Positions 42,006-51,004 of a stretch of 64,000 nucleotides of DNA are shown piece after piece; position 1 is the stretch's first letter; every line of letters begins with the position of its first letter. The notes beneath the pieces were generated by a model. It searched no databases. It saw only the letters and a program-made list of their open reading frames with translations, and had not been told where the DNA came from. Source of the DNA: Acetobacteraceae bacterium (GTDB taxonomy: Bacteria; Pseudomonadota; Alphaproteobacteria; Acetobacterales; Acetobacteraceae). The position numbers and the translations under genes are program-made. The stretch is from contig CANJJS010000005.1 in assembly GCA_947474705.1 (NCBI GenBank), positions 1 to 64,000 of the forward strand. Direction: 5' to 3'.

Positions 42006-42234
42006 CACGTACGCCCTCGGCGGCAGCGATGTCCTCGATCGTCGCGACCTCGCCCCGCTTCAACCGCCGCCGCCAATCCCTTGCGCGCGCAATGGCGCGC
42101 AAGAGCCGTTGGTCGGGTGCTGGTCCGTCCACCACCGTGTCGATCTCCTCGGGCGGCATAATGCGGGGGCGGCCATTGCGCGGCCTGACGGTCCGCGGAA
42201 TGACGACGCGGATGGTTTCCGATGGGATGGTCAT
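42006..42234 (-). pseudogene. Truncated ORF of recombinase-associated family (MTIPSETIRVV type)
   Basis: The ORF starts at 42234, overlapping the stop of recombinase fragment B by four bases (ATGA). It reads PRNGRPRIMPPEE, LLRAIARARDWRRRLKRGE and IEDIAAAEGV, a helix-turn-helix style end often seen in a small protein next to serine recombinases. After GV at about 42010 the frame enters antisense IS66 sequence, so the IS cut the gene. Confidence 0.65.
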
Positions 42235-42590
42235 GCGACAGCCTCCGCCGGGCGCCGGACGAGCATGTCGCGCACGACCGGCCCGATGCCCGCGGTGCGC
42301 AGGTCGACCGCGATTCCCTCGCCGGCGATGGTGACGCGTGCCTCCAGGAGATGGATGATGCGCGCCTGCTCGGCCGTAAACAGGGACGACCACATCGCGT
42401 CAAACTCGTTCAGCGCCGCGATCACCTCCCGGTCATCAATGTCCGGTTGCTCCTGTTGCGCCACCGTCGCGGTCCGCGCGAGTCGGCGGATTTCCTGGTG
42501 CACGGCGTTTTCGACCATCTCCGCCGGCAACCCATGCGGGGCGGCGCCGGTGGGAACGCCTAAACAGCTGGCCGCCAGGCGCCGCCACGA
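42231..42590 (-). pseudogene. Serine-recombinase fragment B (C-terminal region)
   Basis: The frame reads LPAEMVENAVHQEIRRLAR, then DDREVIAALNEFDAMWSSLF, AEQARIIHLLEARVTI and VDLRTAGIGPVVRDML, a pattern of the C-terminal coiled-coil and tail of large serine recombinases. The N-terminal catalytic domain (with the active serine) is missing; upstream the match fades near 42590. Fragment A, which should precede it in one protein, lies downstream on the same strand, so the locus is rearranged or two recombinases were present. Confidence 0.7.
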
Positions 42591-42713
42591 GCGCTTTGGC
42601 GCCTCCTCTAAAGCCATGGAACGCGGCCGGGGTCTGACACCTTGGTTGACGCGCGGCGGCACGGGGACCAAAAACGGCCGATAACAAGACCCTGCCGGGG
42701 AAGGTCTCATTCA

Positions 42714-43763
42714 ATGGAACTGGGTATCTATCACGAGTTTCCGGTGCTGGCCGGACGTAGCCAGGCCGACTGCTTCGCCGCCGGGTTCGACATCGTCGAC
42801 GCCAGCGAGGAATACGGCCTGGACGTGATGTGGCTGGCGGAACTGCATTTCGACAAAGCGCGCGCCCTCGCCGCCAGTCCGCTGGTCCTTGGTGCCGCGA
42901 TCGCGGCCCGTACCGAGAGAATCAGGATCGGGACCAGCGTGCAGGTGCTGCCACTGGCGAACCCGCTTCGAATCGCCGAGGAAGCGGCGATCGTGGATCA
43001 CATCTCCAAGGGCCGGCTGATCTTCGGCGTCGGGCGTAGCGGTGTCGTAAAGACCTACGAGGCGCTGAACATCGCGTATGTCGAAAGCAAGGACCGCGAG
43101 GTTGAATGTCTCGAGATCATCCAGCGCGCCTGGCGGCAGGACAATTTCTCCTATAAGGGCAAGTTTTACGACATTCAGGACATCACGGTCGTGCCGCGGC
43201 CAGTGCAACAACCGACGCCCGAGATTCGCATCGCGGCGGCGAGCGTCGAAACCTTTCCCGCGGCCGGCCAGGCGGGCATGGGCTTGTTCCTGTCCGCGCG
43301 GCACGAAGATGCGCGGATGTTTAAGCCGCACATCGACGTCTACCGTAAAGCCTGGACCGACGCCGGCCATCCCGGGGAGGCGCCAGTTTATCTTCGTTGC
43401 CCCGGGTTTGTCGCCAAAACCGATGCGGCGGCCCAGGAGGCCTACGGGCCCACGCTGATGCGGCATTTCCAGAACCAAAGCCGCCTTCTCGCCGACTCGG
43501 CCCGGCGGCAAAACACACCGCCGGATCACGCGCGCTGGAAAACCTCAAAGCGCCTGACGGAGATCACGCTCGAGGAAACCATGCGCGGTTCGGTGTTCAT
43601 TGGCTCGCCCGATACCGTGGTGGGGAAGTTGAAAGACCTGCAACGCGACATCGGGCTGTCGGGCGTGCAACTGGAAACGAATTGCGCGGGCCTGGCCGAT
43701 CACGCGGCGGAGCGGGAGGCGATCCGGCTATTGGCTCGGGAGGTCAAGGCGGCGTTCCGCTAA
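42714..43763 (+). CDS. Luciferase-like monooxygenase (LLM class flavin-dependent)
   Basis: This is a complete 349-residue TIM-barrel monooxygenase, close in pattern to bacterial luciferase alpha-like and alkanal monooxygenases. Visible elements are MELGIYHEFPV, VMWLAELHF, the RIRIGTSVQVLPLANPLRIAEEAA strand-helix and GRLIFGVGRSG. The C-terminus has IGSPDTVVGKL and VQLETNC. It stands alone between mobile debris and a decayed region. No F420-biosynthesis neighbours exist, so FMN is the more likely cofactor. The start has only a weak GGGGAAGG upstream. Confidence 0.88.
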   Translation: MELGIYHEFPVLAGRSQADCFAAGFDIVDASEEYGLDVMWLAELHFDKARALAASPLVLGAAIAARTERIRIGTSVQVLPLANPLRIAEEAAIVDHISKGRLIFGVGRSGVVKTYEALNIAYVESKDREVECLEIIQRAWRQDNFSYKGKFYDIQDITVVPRPVQQPTPEIRIAAASVETFPAAGQAGMGLFLSARHEDARMFKPHIDVYRKAWTDAGHPGEAPVYLRCPGFVAKTDAAAQEAYGPTLMRHFQNQSRLLADSARRQNTPPDHARWKTSKRLTEITLEETMRGSVFIGSPDTVVGKLKDLQRDIGLSGVQLETNCAGLADHAAEREAIRLLAREVKAAFR

Positions 43764-44207
43764 GCGCGGTCGAGCACTGGCGGATGCCCAGGCCGGTCCA
43801 GCGTATGAAGGGCGCGGCGGGCGGAACGTCTGCCTTGTTGCGACCCTTTCCGCCGGTTCGCCAGCATCGCGCGGATGCCGTGGTCGATTGACCGGCGGTG
43901 ATCCAGGCAATCCTCCGGTCATCCGGAAGCGTCCGGCCGTCGATTCCGCGTGGGATGATCGACAGGTTCGGACACCCCGCGGATGGGCAACGAGGCAATA
44001 AGCCCGCATGGCACCTGGCTGGTCCTGACGCGGCTTTGCGTGACTCTGGCCAAAGTGGCGCGCCCACAGCCATAATCCGTTCGTGCATATCGTGCGCGAA
44101 TCGAGGATTTTTCAACGACAGATATTTCGCGGAGTCCTGGCCGGGCAATCCTCGTCGAACGCAACATGCGGCATTTCCGTGTTCAGAACAAGATATTTTA
44201 CTTAGGA
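43764..44207. other. Non-coding or decayed region
   Basis: No gene is recognisable here on either strand. The open frames are short, with translations unlike any family I know. Together with the binding-protein stump to its right it looks like decayed accessory DNA. Confidence 0.4.
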
Positions 44208-44513
44208 CTATCCTTTCGTCACGTTCCCGAACACCGGCACCGGGCCCTTCAGGATCGCGTTCATCTTCTCCCGCCAGTCCCCCGGCGGGACGAACCGGCC
44301 CAGAGGAAGATGCGTGACGATACTGAAACAGCGCTGGCGCCACTCACGCTCGATTCCCGTTAGGACCGCCGAATCGCCGGTATCGATCCAGGTCGAACAG
44401 AGTTCCTCGATCCGCGCGTTCGCGGGCCGACCGTAAAATGCCTTTGGCCCGTCGCCACGGATATCTGGCCTGACCTTGAAGCCGCCGCTGAGGTGTTGAA
44501 CCGCGCTCCGGTA
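44208..44513 (-). pseudogene. C-terminal stump of an oligopeptide-type ABC binding protein
   Basis: About 101 codons on the minus strand end at a TAG at 44208 and are closed upstream by a stop at 44514. They read GPKAFYGRPANARIEELCSTW, ERQRCFSIVTHLPLGRFV and ILKGPVPVFGNV across the frame, which matches the end of SBP family 5 (DppA-like) proteins where the strand order is FWGWP..KIEEL..PYIPLGQF..GPVPVFWNV. The rest of the gene is absent, so this is a deletion remnant. Confidence 0.65.
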
Positions 44514-44968
44514 TTATCGCCGACAGCTCGTTTTGGGTGCACGGCCACCGAGAACAGCCTACCGAACTTTCCGGCCGGGTTGGGAGACCGTCCCGGGGAC
44601 GGAACCAGACGATACCGAGCGAAATCCATGCGGCCGGCCGGCGATTTCGATCGATACCCGGAAGAAACCTGTCGGCGGCGCGCGGTCTCGGGCGGGCTCC
44701 ATCGCGTCCAGAGTGGCATGACAGGATCTCGTTCCAACCCACCATCTGGGCCATTTGGACGCGCGCGATAATAGCGGCCCGAAAACGCCGGCTCGCGGTG
44801 CGCGGATTTTCCGTCCCGATCGGGAGGCCACCCAACATGCGATGCTTCCATCGATCGGATCGCGGATTGCTTCAAGCGTTTCGCAATCGGGCGGTGACGC
44901 GCCCGATTGACCGGCGGACCGGCGGTCTGTCAGGATCGGACGGCAACGAACAACCGTCGCGGAGACCG
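44514..44968. other. Non-coding region upstream of the partner-switch genes
   Basis: A long plus-strand frame enters from 44537 and joins the RsbW-like gene, but its N-terminal 144 residues are Arg/Pro-rich with no family likeness, so it is treated as non-coding. The promoter for the RsbW-STAS pair is expected here, but I cannot point to clear elements. Confidence 0.4.
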
Positions 44969-45388
44969 ATGGACATCCAGGGCACACTACTGATCGATAA
45001 CGAACCGTACGAGGTCGGGCGGGCGGCGGAGTGGCTCGATGCCACGATCGGAGAGGCGGACTATCCTCCCCGGTTGCTGGCCGTCATGCAGGTCGCGCTG
45101 GAAGAAGTGCTGACCAACATCATGTTGCACGGCTATGCCGATATCGACGACCACAAAATCGAACTGACGCTGGAGGCCGATACCGAAGCCGTGACACTGC
45201 GTTTCGTCGATGACGGCATCCCCTTCGATCCGACCGAACGTCCGTTGCCCGAGCCGATGGAAACGGACAACGACGAGGCCGGCGGGCTCGGGATTCTGTT
45301 TGTCCGGCGCCTGATGGACGAGGTCGCGCACGAACGTGCGGGCGGGCAGAATCATTTGACACTCCGCAAATTCGTCGCGGCGCATTGA
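44969..45388 (+). CDS. RsbW/SpoIIAB-like anti-sigma serine kinase
   Basis: This 139-residue GHKL ATPase of the HATPase_c_2 family, as in partner switches, binds a sigma factor or effector and phosphorylates its STAS antagonist. The N-box EEVLTNIMLHGY (45-56), G1 box DDGIPFDP (81-88) and G2 box GGLGILFVRRLMD (105-117) are present. The ATG at 44969 has GGAG eight bases upstream; the longer open frame is not credible. It lies 18 bases before the STAS gene, with the phosphatase of the set 8 kb downstream beyond the T6SS spike genes. Confidence 0.92.
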   Translation: MDIQGTLLIDNEPYEVGRAAEWLDATIGEADYPPRLLAVMQVALEEVLTNIMLHGYADIDDHKIELTLEADTEAVTLRFVDDGIPFDPTERPLPEPMETDNDEAGGLGILFVRRLMDEVAHERAGGQNHLTLRKFVAAH

Positions 45389-45406
45389 CTCGATCGGGGC
45401 AGCCAA

Positions 45407-45739
45407 ATGGATATTGTTGAAACACGAGAAGGCGAGACCGCGATCGTCGCGCTGGTGGGGGCACTGGACACATCGTCCTCGCCCGCCCTGACGGCGAAAG
45501 CCTTCGCGCTGTGCGGCACCGGCATTCGCGCGCTGGTCGTCGATCTCGACCGGGTCCCGCATCTGACAAGCGCCGGATTTCGCGCGTTCATCGCCATCAA
45601 ACGGCGTTGCGCCACTGGCGCGATCCAGATGACGCTGTGCGGATGCAACGATCTGGTGCGAGAGATGTTCGAGATCGGCGGCATGCTGGGAACGTTCCGC
45701 ATCGTGGCGGATCGGGAGGCGGCACTCCAGGCGGACTGA
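45407..45739 (+). CDS. STAS-domain anti-anti-sigma factor (SpoIIAA/RsbV-like)
   Basis: This 110-residue STAS protein has the normal switch loop region VPHLTSAGFRAF, in which Ser55 takes the place of the phosphorylated serine in the usual D-S-S-G-L. It is the expected substrate of the adjacent RsbW-like kinase and, when dephosphorylated, would free its target. It ends about 110 bases before the vgrG start, so the switch genes may share a transcript with the T6SS module (inference). Confidence 0.92.
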   Translation: MDIVETREGETAIVALVGALDTSSSPALTAKAFALCGTGIRALVVDLDRVPHLTSAGFRAFIAIKRRCATGAIQMTLCGCNDLVREMFEIGGMLGTFRIVADREAALQAD

Positions 45740-45848
45740 ATTTCGCCGGCGCGCGCGTTACCGTTTGACATGTTACCGGCCTGACCGCAGGCTCGAAACC
45801 GCCGCGACATCGAAACTGTTACGGCCACCGAAGGGGAGATAGAGACCC

Positions 45849-48230
45849 CTGTCGCAGCACACGCAAACCGCGCCACGGTTCCTGACCATGGACTCCTCGC
45901 TCGACCCGGAACGGCTCGCGATCACGCGGCTGGAGGGCGAGGACCGGCTGTCCGCCTGTTTTCTGTATCGTGTCGATGCGGTGACGGAAGAGGCGGACCC
46001 TGCGGTCGACGCGCTTTTGGGCATGCCGGTGACGCTGTGGATGCACGACAACGACCCGGACCGGCGGCGGCCCATCCATGGCCATGTCCGCCGCATCGTG
46101 GGACAGGGCCGCGACCACCACGGGCATCGCCGGTTTCAGATGGAGGTCGTGCCGCGGCTGTGGTTCCTGAGTTGCACCTCGGATTGCCGGATTTTTCAAA
46201 ATCAGAGCATTCCGGACATTCTGAGCACGGTGTTCCAGGATCAGGACCTGGTCAATGTGGAATTCCGTGTCGTGCGCGGCGATTACAAGCCGGTCGAATA
46301 TTGCGTGCAGTATCAGGAATCGGCGCTGGATTTCGTTTCCCGGCTGATGGAACATCTCGGGTTATTTTACTGGCACGAGCACACCGCCAACAAACACACG
46401 CTGGTGATTGGCGATCGTAACGCGGCCACCGGGGTTTGCGTGCCCGCGACGGTCTCCGTCTCGCGGAGCAAGGATTTCGACTCGTTGCGCGAGATGAACG
46501 TCGATTGCTCGTTCCGGCCGGGCAAATGGACGTTGAACGATTACGACTTCGAATCGCCGACACGGCAGTTGCTGGTCGATACGCCGACGACATTGGATGT
46601 GCCGCGGATTGTTAAGCACGAGATGTACGAATATCCCGGGTATTATAACGACCGGGAAACCGGGCGGCTGTTGACGCGGACGCGCGTGGAACTGGAAGAA
46701 TCCCGTCACCGCCGCGTCTTCGGCACCGGGTATTGTTCCGGATTCGATCCGGGACGCCAGGTCACGATCACCGCGGAGCCGGACGGGCGCGGCGTCCGCT
46801 ATTTGCTCACCGAGGTACGTCATCGCGCCTTCGGTCCAGGCCTCGATACCAGCGATGTGGTGGATGTGGAATATTCGAACGAATATGTGGCGATTCCGGC
46901 GAATGTTCCGTTCCGGCCGGAGCGGGTGACTCCCCGGCCGTATATGCGGGGGGCGCAGACGGCGACGGTGACGGGACCCTCGGGCGAGGCGATTCATTGC
47001 GATCAGTACGGCCGGGTCCATGTGCAGTTCCATTGGGACCGGCAGGGGAAGCGGGACGATCGGAGTTCGTGCTGGATCCGGGTGGCACAGGCGCGGGCGG
47101 GATCGCATTACGGCGACCAGGTGTTGCCGCATGTAGGCCACAAGTTGGTGGTTTCGTTTTTGGAAGGCGATCCGGACCGGCCGTTGATCACGGGCAACGT
47201 GCCGAACGCGTTGACGATGCCGCCGATGTCGTTGCCCGCCGACAAACATAAGACGATCCAGAGGGATCATGGCGATAACAAGATAGTGATGCATGGGAAG
47301 GCGGGCGAGGAATCGCTGAGCGTGATGTCGCCGCGAGTTGTGAATGTTTTCGCGTCGGGCAAGAGCGCGCGGCCCCTGTCGGCCGATACGGTCACGTTCG
47401 AGTCCGATCCAAAGGCTGGCGGCGGTTCATCCGGCGCACCAGGCGCGATCAGCGCCGCAATTCCGACTTTTCTCGATCCTGTTGGTCTCGGTGAATTACG
47501 CGGCCAATGGTTCGGAACCGTGCAGAGCGACATCGGGGCGTCGGTGCCTCCGAGCGTGGGTCAGCCTGCCACACAAGGTCAGTATGGAAAACAAGACGGA
47601 TCGACAGCCGGGTCGTATTTGAACTGGGGCAGCGAGGGGAAGATCAACTGCCTAGTGATGGATAATAACAATTTATGGGTCTATAAAAATTCATACGGCT
47701 GGATCAACGGAGATTCAGTTACGCAAATTAACGGAAATAGCACGACCGTGATAGGGGGCACTGCATATGGAGGAACCAACACCTCCGTGATCAGTAAGTC
47801 GGAAGTATGGGGAAAAGCCGATTCCCTGGTTCATGGCGACAGTTCGTCGGTCGTGAACGGCAAAAGCGATTCCTGGGTTTTGAAAGACAGCAGTTCGACG
47901 GTAAACCTGAACTCGGTCTCTTATATTGGCGGCTCCTCGACTTCGACAGTCATTGGTCCCAATCTATCGGATACCTATGGGCCGACTGTCACGCATGCCT
48001 GGGGGGGCGCGGCCGCATTCGTGGCGATGCACAATGTTACGTTCAGCTATGGCTTAACCGTATCTGTATTCGGGGGCGTTAATATTTCCAGCACCTCCGG
48101 CTTTAATATTCAGACGTCCGGGGGAACAGTAACCAACACTGGTCTCGAGATCTACACCAACCCAGGGATGAAAATATCCACAGTTTCCGCCGCGAACATA
48201 AAAACAGCCATACTGCATTTGATTCTTTAA
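45849..48230 (+). CDS. vgrG: Type VI secretion spike protein VgrG, with extended beta-rich tail
   Basis: VgrG trimers form the puncturing tip of the T6SS and carry effectors. The gp27-like part spans about 1-370 (YQESALDFVSRLMEHLGLFYW) and the gp5-like OB fold about 370-470 (QYGRVHVQFHWDR..SSCWIRVAQ). A tail of about 260 residues, rich in Ser, Thr, Asn and Gly, resembles a beta-helix and lies in AT-richer DNA. The first ATG is at 45888, but the family N-terminus SQHTQTAPRFL lies upstream in frame after a CTG at 45849 with GGGGAG nine bases before it; a stop at 45840 bars any earlier start. I give the CTG start tentatively. Confidence 0.9.
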   Translation: MSQHTQTAPRFLTMDSSLDPERLAITRLEGEDRLSACFLYRVDAVTEEADPAVDALLGMPVTLWMHDNDPDRRRPIHGHVRRIVGQGRDHHGHRRFQMEVVPRLWFLSCTSDCRIFQNQSIPDILSTVFQDQDLVNVEFRVVRGDYKPVEYCVQYQESALDFVSRLMEHLGLFYWHEHTANKHTLVIGDRNAATGVCVPATVSVSRSKDFDSLREMNVDCSFRPGKWTLNDYDFESPTRQLLVDTPTTLDVPRIVKHEMYEYPGYYNDRETGRLLTRTRVELEESRHRRVFGTGYCSGFDPGRQVTITAEPDGRGVRYLLTEVRHRAFGPGLDTSDVVDVEYSNEYVAIPANVPFRPERVTPRPYMRGAQTATVTGPSGEAIHCDQYGRVHVQFHWDRQGKRDDRSSCWIRVAQARAGSHYGDQVLPHVGHKLVVSFLEGDPDRPLITGNVPNALTMPPMSLPADKHKTIQRDHGDNKIVMHGKAGEESLSVMSPRVVNVFASGKSARPLSADTVTFESDPKAGGGSSGAPGAISAAIPTFLDPVGLGELRGQWFGTVQSDIGASVPPSVGQPATQGQYGKQDGSTAGSYLNWGSEGKINCLVMDNNNLWVYKNSYGWINGDSVTQINGNSTTVIGGTAYGGTNTSVISKSEVWGKADSLVHGDSSSVVNGKSDSWVLKDSSSTVNLNSVSYIGGSSTSTVIGPNLSDTYGPTVTHAWGGAAAFVAMHNVTFSYGLTVSVFGGVNISSTSGFNIQTSGGTVTNTGLEIYTNPGMKISTVSAANIKTAILHLIL

Positions 48231-48376
48231 AATGTTGAGATGGCGTCGCTCACTCATCAGCCTCGATTCGGTGCCAGTCCGGGCAACGGCCAACGGATCC
48301 TACGCGTACCCGTGTTTTTCTCCGTTCATTCTGGAGACACGCGCGGTCCCCAGTGTGGCAACGATTTGATCGTCTT

Positions 48377-51004
48377 ATGAAAATCATCAAACCTCAAACC
48401 CTCAGCCTCCTCACCCGCCCCTTCGAATTCAAGCGCGAGTTCCGTCTCGGCGTCGCCGTCATCGCCTTCCTTCCCATCGGCCACACCCCCACCCTCCTCC
48501 CCGAAACCGCCATGTGGCCGCTCCTGGGCGAGGAACTGCCGCCCGACCAGCCTCTCGACGCCGTCATTCCCAAAACACGCCCGGAATTCCTGGCCGTGAC
48601 CCAGGCCCATGCGCCGGAAGGCGTCCCCGCGCCTTTGGTACGGACCGGCATTCAACTGGGGTCCGTCATCAAACTGCTGGACGTCTACGGCGACCGCACC
48701 CTCGACCGCCGCGCGGGCGAGATCACGCAGCCCGTGCCATTCCTCGAAACGCCGATGGACTGGGCTCATACGTATGGAGGTCCGGGGTTCGCCGGAAATC
48801 CGGGCGGCAAGGGGTTGACGGAGACGGCGGATGGTTTGGTCGCCGTGCAGAATGTGCTCAATCCGAAGCTTAGCCGCGACGGTGCCCGGGTGCCCGCCAG
48901 TTTTGGGCCGGTCGATCAGACCTGGCCGTCGCGGGCGAAGCTGACGGGGACCTATGACGATAATTGGTTGAAGCAGGATTTTCCGGGGTTCGCGCGCGAC
49001 ATCGACTGGCGTTTTTTCAATGTCGCGCAGCCCGATCAATGGCTGCCGGAACCGCTGACCGGCACCGAAACGTACGCGTTCAAAAATCTTCACCCTCGGC
49101 ACAAGCTGCTGAAGGGACAACTTCCCGGCATCGCCCCGCGGGCGTTTTTGGTGCGAAAGGCCGCGCCGGATGGGTTCGAGGAAGTGCCGCTGACCCTGAC
49201 CACGGTGTGGTTTTTTCCGCACCGCGAGCGGCTCGCGTTGATCCACCACGGTCACGCCCGTTTGGCCGAGGAAGATGGCACCGACATCGCGCGCATCGTG
49301 TTGGGCGCCGATCCGATCGGCGCGCTCCGCCCAAAGGAAGACTTTCACGCGGTCATGGTGAAGCGCGTGGACACCAAGGGCGGCGCGATGCATGCGTTGC
49401 GCGACGCCGATCTGGTCCCGGCGGCGTGGTTGCAACCGGACCCGGCGCTCGCCACGCCGGCCGAGGAGACGTCGGCGCTGAAAATTATCTTTGCGCGTCA
49501 GCGCAAACGCGCGGAGCGGCAGCGGGCGGAGGCGGTGGCGCAGGCGAAAGCCCAGGGGCTGGACCCGGAAGAGTTTGTGGCGCCGCTGCCGCCGGAGGCG
49601 GAGATGCCGACGCTGGAGGAATTGCCCGCTTTCGTCGCGGCCGCGGAGGAAGAAGCCGAGGCGGCGAAAGCCAAGGCGGAAGCCTCGGCGGCGGCGGCGA
49701 AGGCTGAGATGGCGAAGCAGCTCGCCGCCGGTGGGATGTCCGAGGAAGACATCGAAAAGGCATTGAACGCCAAGGCGAAGGGGCCGCCGCGCTTTTCCGC
49801 CGCGGGGATGCGGGCGGAGATGGAACAACAGATCGCGGCGATGCGGGTGCTCGGGGTTTTGACGTTCGCGCTGGAGGCACAGTTGGCGCGGCCGGAGCTG
49901 GCGGAACAATGGCTGAAGGCGGAGGCGGCGGTGCGCGACGGTTACCGCCTGACCGCGCAGCACCAGGACCCGGCGGATGGTTCGTCCGAGGAACGTTCGG
50001 CGGAAATCCGGCGGCTGGTGGCGGGCGATACGGCGGCGGCGCGGGCCTTGTACGATTTGCATGGCGCGGATTTGTCCGGACTCGATCTGAACGGGATCGA
50101 TTTGTCGGGTGTGTGTCTGGATGGCGCGAATTTGGCGGGCACGTCGTTTATCGGGGCCAATTTGACCAACGCGGTGCTGGCGCATGCGCGGATGGCCGGG
50201 TGCGTGTTCGACAACGCGGTTCTGGATGGCGCCAATCTGGGAAAATCCGATCTGACCGGTGCGTCGTTGCGGGCGGCGGCGATGAAGAAGGCGATACTGG
50301 CGGGGGCGGACCTGACCGATGCCTCGCTGGCGGGGGCGGATCTGGAGGAAGCGGATATTTCCGAAACGATCCTGCTTCGCGCCGATTTGACCGGTGTCCA
50401 GGCGCGGAATCTGTTGGCGATGAAATTGTCGTTGCGCGGGTTGAAGGCGCGCGGGATCGTGCTGTCGAAGGCGAAATTCCTCGAATGCGATTTGCAGGGC
50501 GCGGATTTGTCGGGCGCCGATCTGGAGCAGGCGGTGTTTCTGGAGACGAACCTGTCGGGCATCCGGCTGATCCGGGCGAAGATGCGGAAGACGGTGTTTG
50601 TCAGCGGCTCGTCGTTGCTGGCGGCGCATATGGCGGGGGCCGATCTGACGGAGGCCAATTTGCGAGAGACCGTCATAACCGGGGCGAATTTGAACAGCGC
50701 GGTGCTGGCGGGGGCGGATTTGTCAGGCGCGAGTCTCGCCAACGCGGTGCTGACCTTCGTGAACGCGACGGGCTGCCGGATGGTCGCCGCCAATCTGTCG
50801 CGCGCCGATCTGCGTCTCGGCAATTTGTCTGGGGCGGACATGGCGCGCGCCGATCTGCGCGGGGCGAATCTGACGGGCATGTGTGTTTACGAGGCCAATT
50901 TGGCGCGCGCGCGGCTGGACGAGGAAACGCGGCGGGGCGGGATGCTGCGGACGCGCATGCGTTACCAGCCGGTTTATCAGCCGCCCGAGGGAGTCGCGTC
51001 GTGA
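48377..51004 (+). CDS. DUF2169 - coiled-coil - pentapeptide repeat fusion protein (T6SS accessory)
   Basis: This 875-residue protein starts with MKIIKPQTLSLLTRPFEF, the DUF2169 domain (about 1-340) often encoded after vgrG and thought to act as an effector adaptor. An Ala/Glu-rich, probably coiled-coil, region spans about 370-500 (ARQRKRAERQRAE and AAEEEAEAAKAKAEA). A pentapeptide-repeat solenoid (A-D/N-L-S/T-G type) fills about 560-860, giving a right-handed four-sided helix. No catalytic toxin motif is evident. The next gene begins within its stop codon (GTGA). Confidence 0.9.
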   Translation: MKIIKPQTLSLLTRPFEFKREFRLGVAVIAFLPIGHTPTLLPETAMWPLLGEELPPDQPLDAVIPKTRPEFLAVTQAHAPEGVPAPLVRTGIQLGSVIKLLDVYGDRTLDRRAGEITQPVPFLETPMDWAHTYGGPGFAGNPGGKGLTETADGLVAVQNVLNPKLSRDGARVPASFGPVDQTWPSRAKLTGTYDDNWLKQDFPGFARDIDWRFFNVAQPDQWLPEPLTGTETYAFKNLHPRHKLLKGQLPGIAPRAFLVRKAAPDGFEEVPLTLTTVWFFPHRERLALIHHGHARLAEEDGTDIARIVLGADPIGALRPKEDFHAVMVKRVDTKGGAMHALRDADLVPAAWLQPDPALATPAEETSALKIIFARQRKRAERQRAEAVAQAKAQGLDPEEFVAPLPPEAEMPTLEELPAFVAAAEEEAEAAKAKAEASAAAAKAEMAKQLAAGGMSEEDIEKALNAKAKGPPRFSAAGMRAEMEQQIAAMRVLGVLTFALEAQLARPELAEQWLKAEAAVRDGYRLTAQHQDPADGSSEERSAEIRRLVAGDTAAARALYDLHGADLSGLDLNGIDLSGVCLDGANLAGTSFIGANLTNAVLAHARMAGCVFDNAVLDGANLGKSDLTGASLRAAAMKKAILAGADLTDASLAGADLEEADISETILLRADLTGVQARNLLAMKLSLRGLKARGIVLSKAKFLECDLQGADLSGADLEQAVFLETNLSGIRLIRAKMRKTVFVSGSSLLAAHMAGADLTEANLRETVITGANLNSAVLAGADLSGASLANAVLTFVNATGCRMVAANLSRADLRLGNLSGADMARADLRGANLTGMCVYEANLARARLDEETRRGGMLRTRMRYQPVYQPPEGVAS

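Noticed and set aside
43744-44343. 199-residue minus-strand ORF in the decayed region
   Set aside because: Does not resemble any protein and is in a different frame from the real binding-protein stump.
44537-44968. N-terminal 144-residue extension of the RsbW-like gene
   Set aside because: Arg/Pro-rich sequence unlike the family; the ATG at 44969 has a proper ribosome site and gives normal length.
48326-50629. 767-residue minus-strand frame opposite the DUF2169 fusion
   Set aside because: Arg/Gln/His-rich low-complexity translation; antisense of pentapeptide coding repeats.
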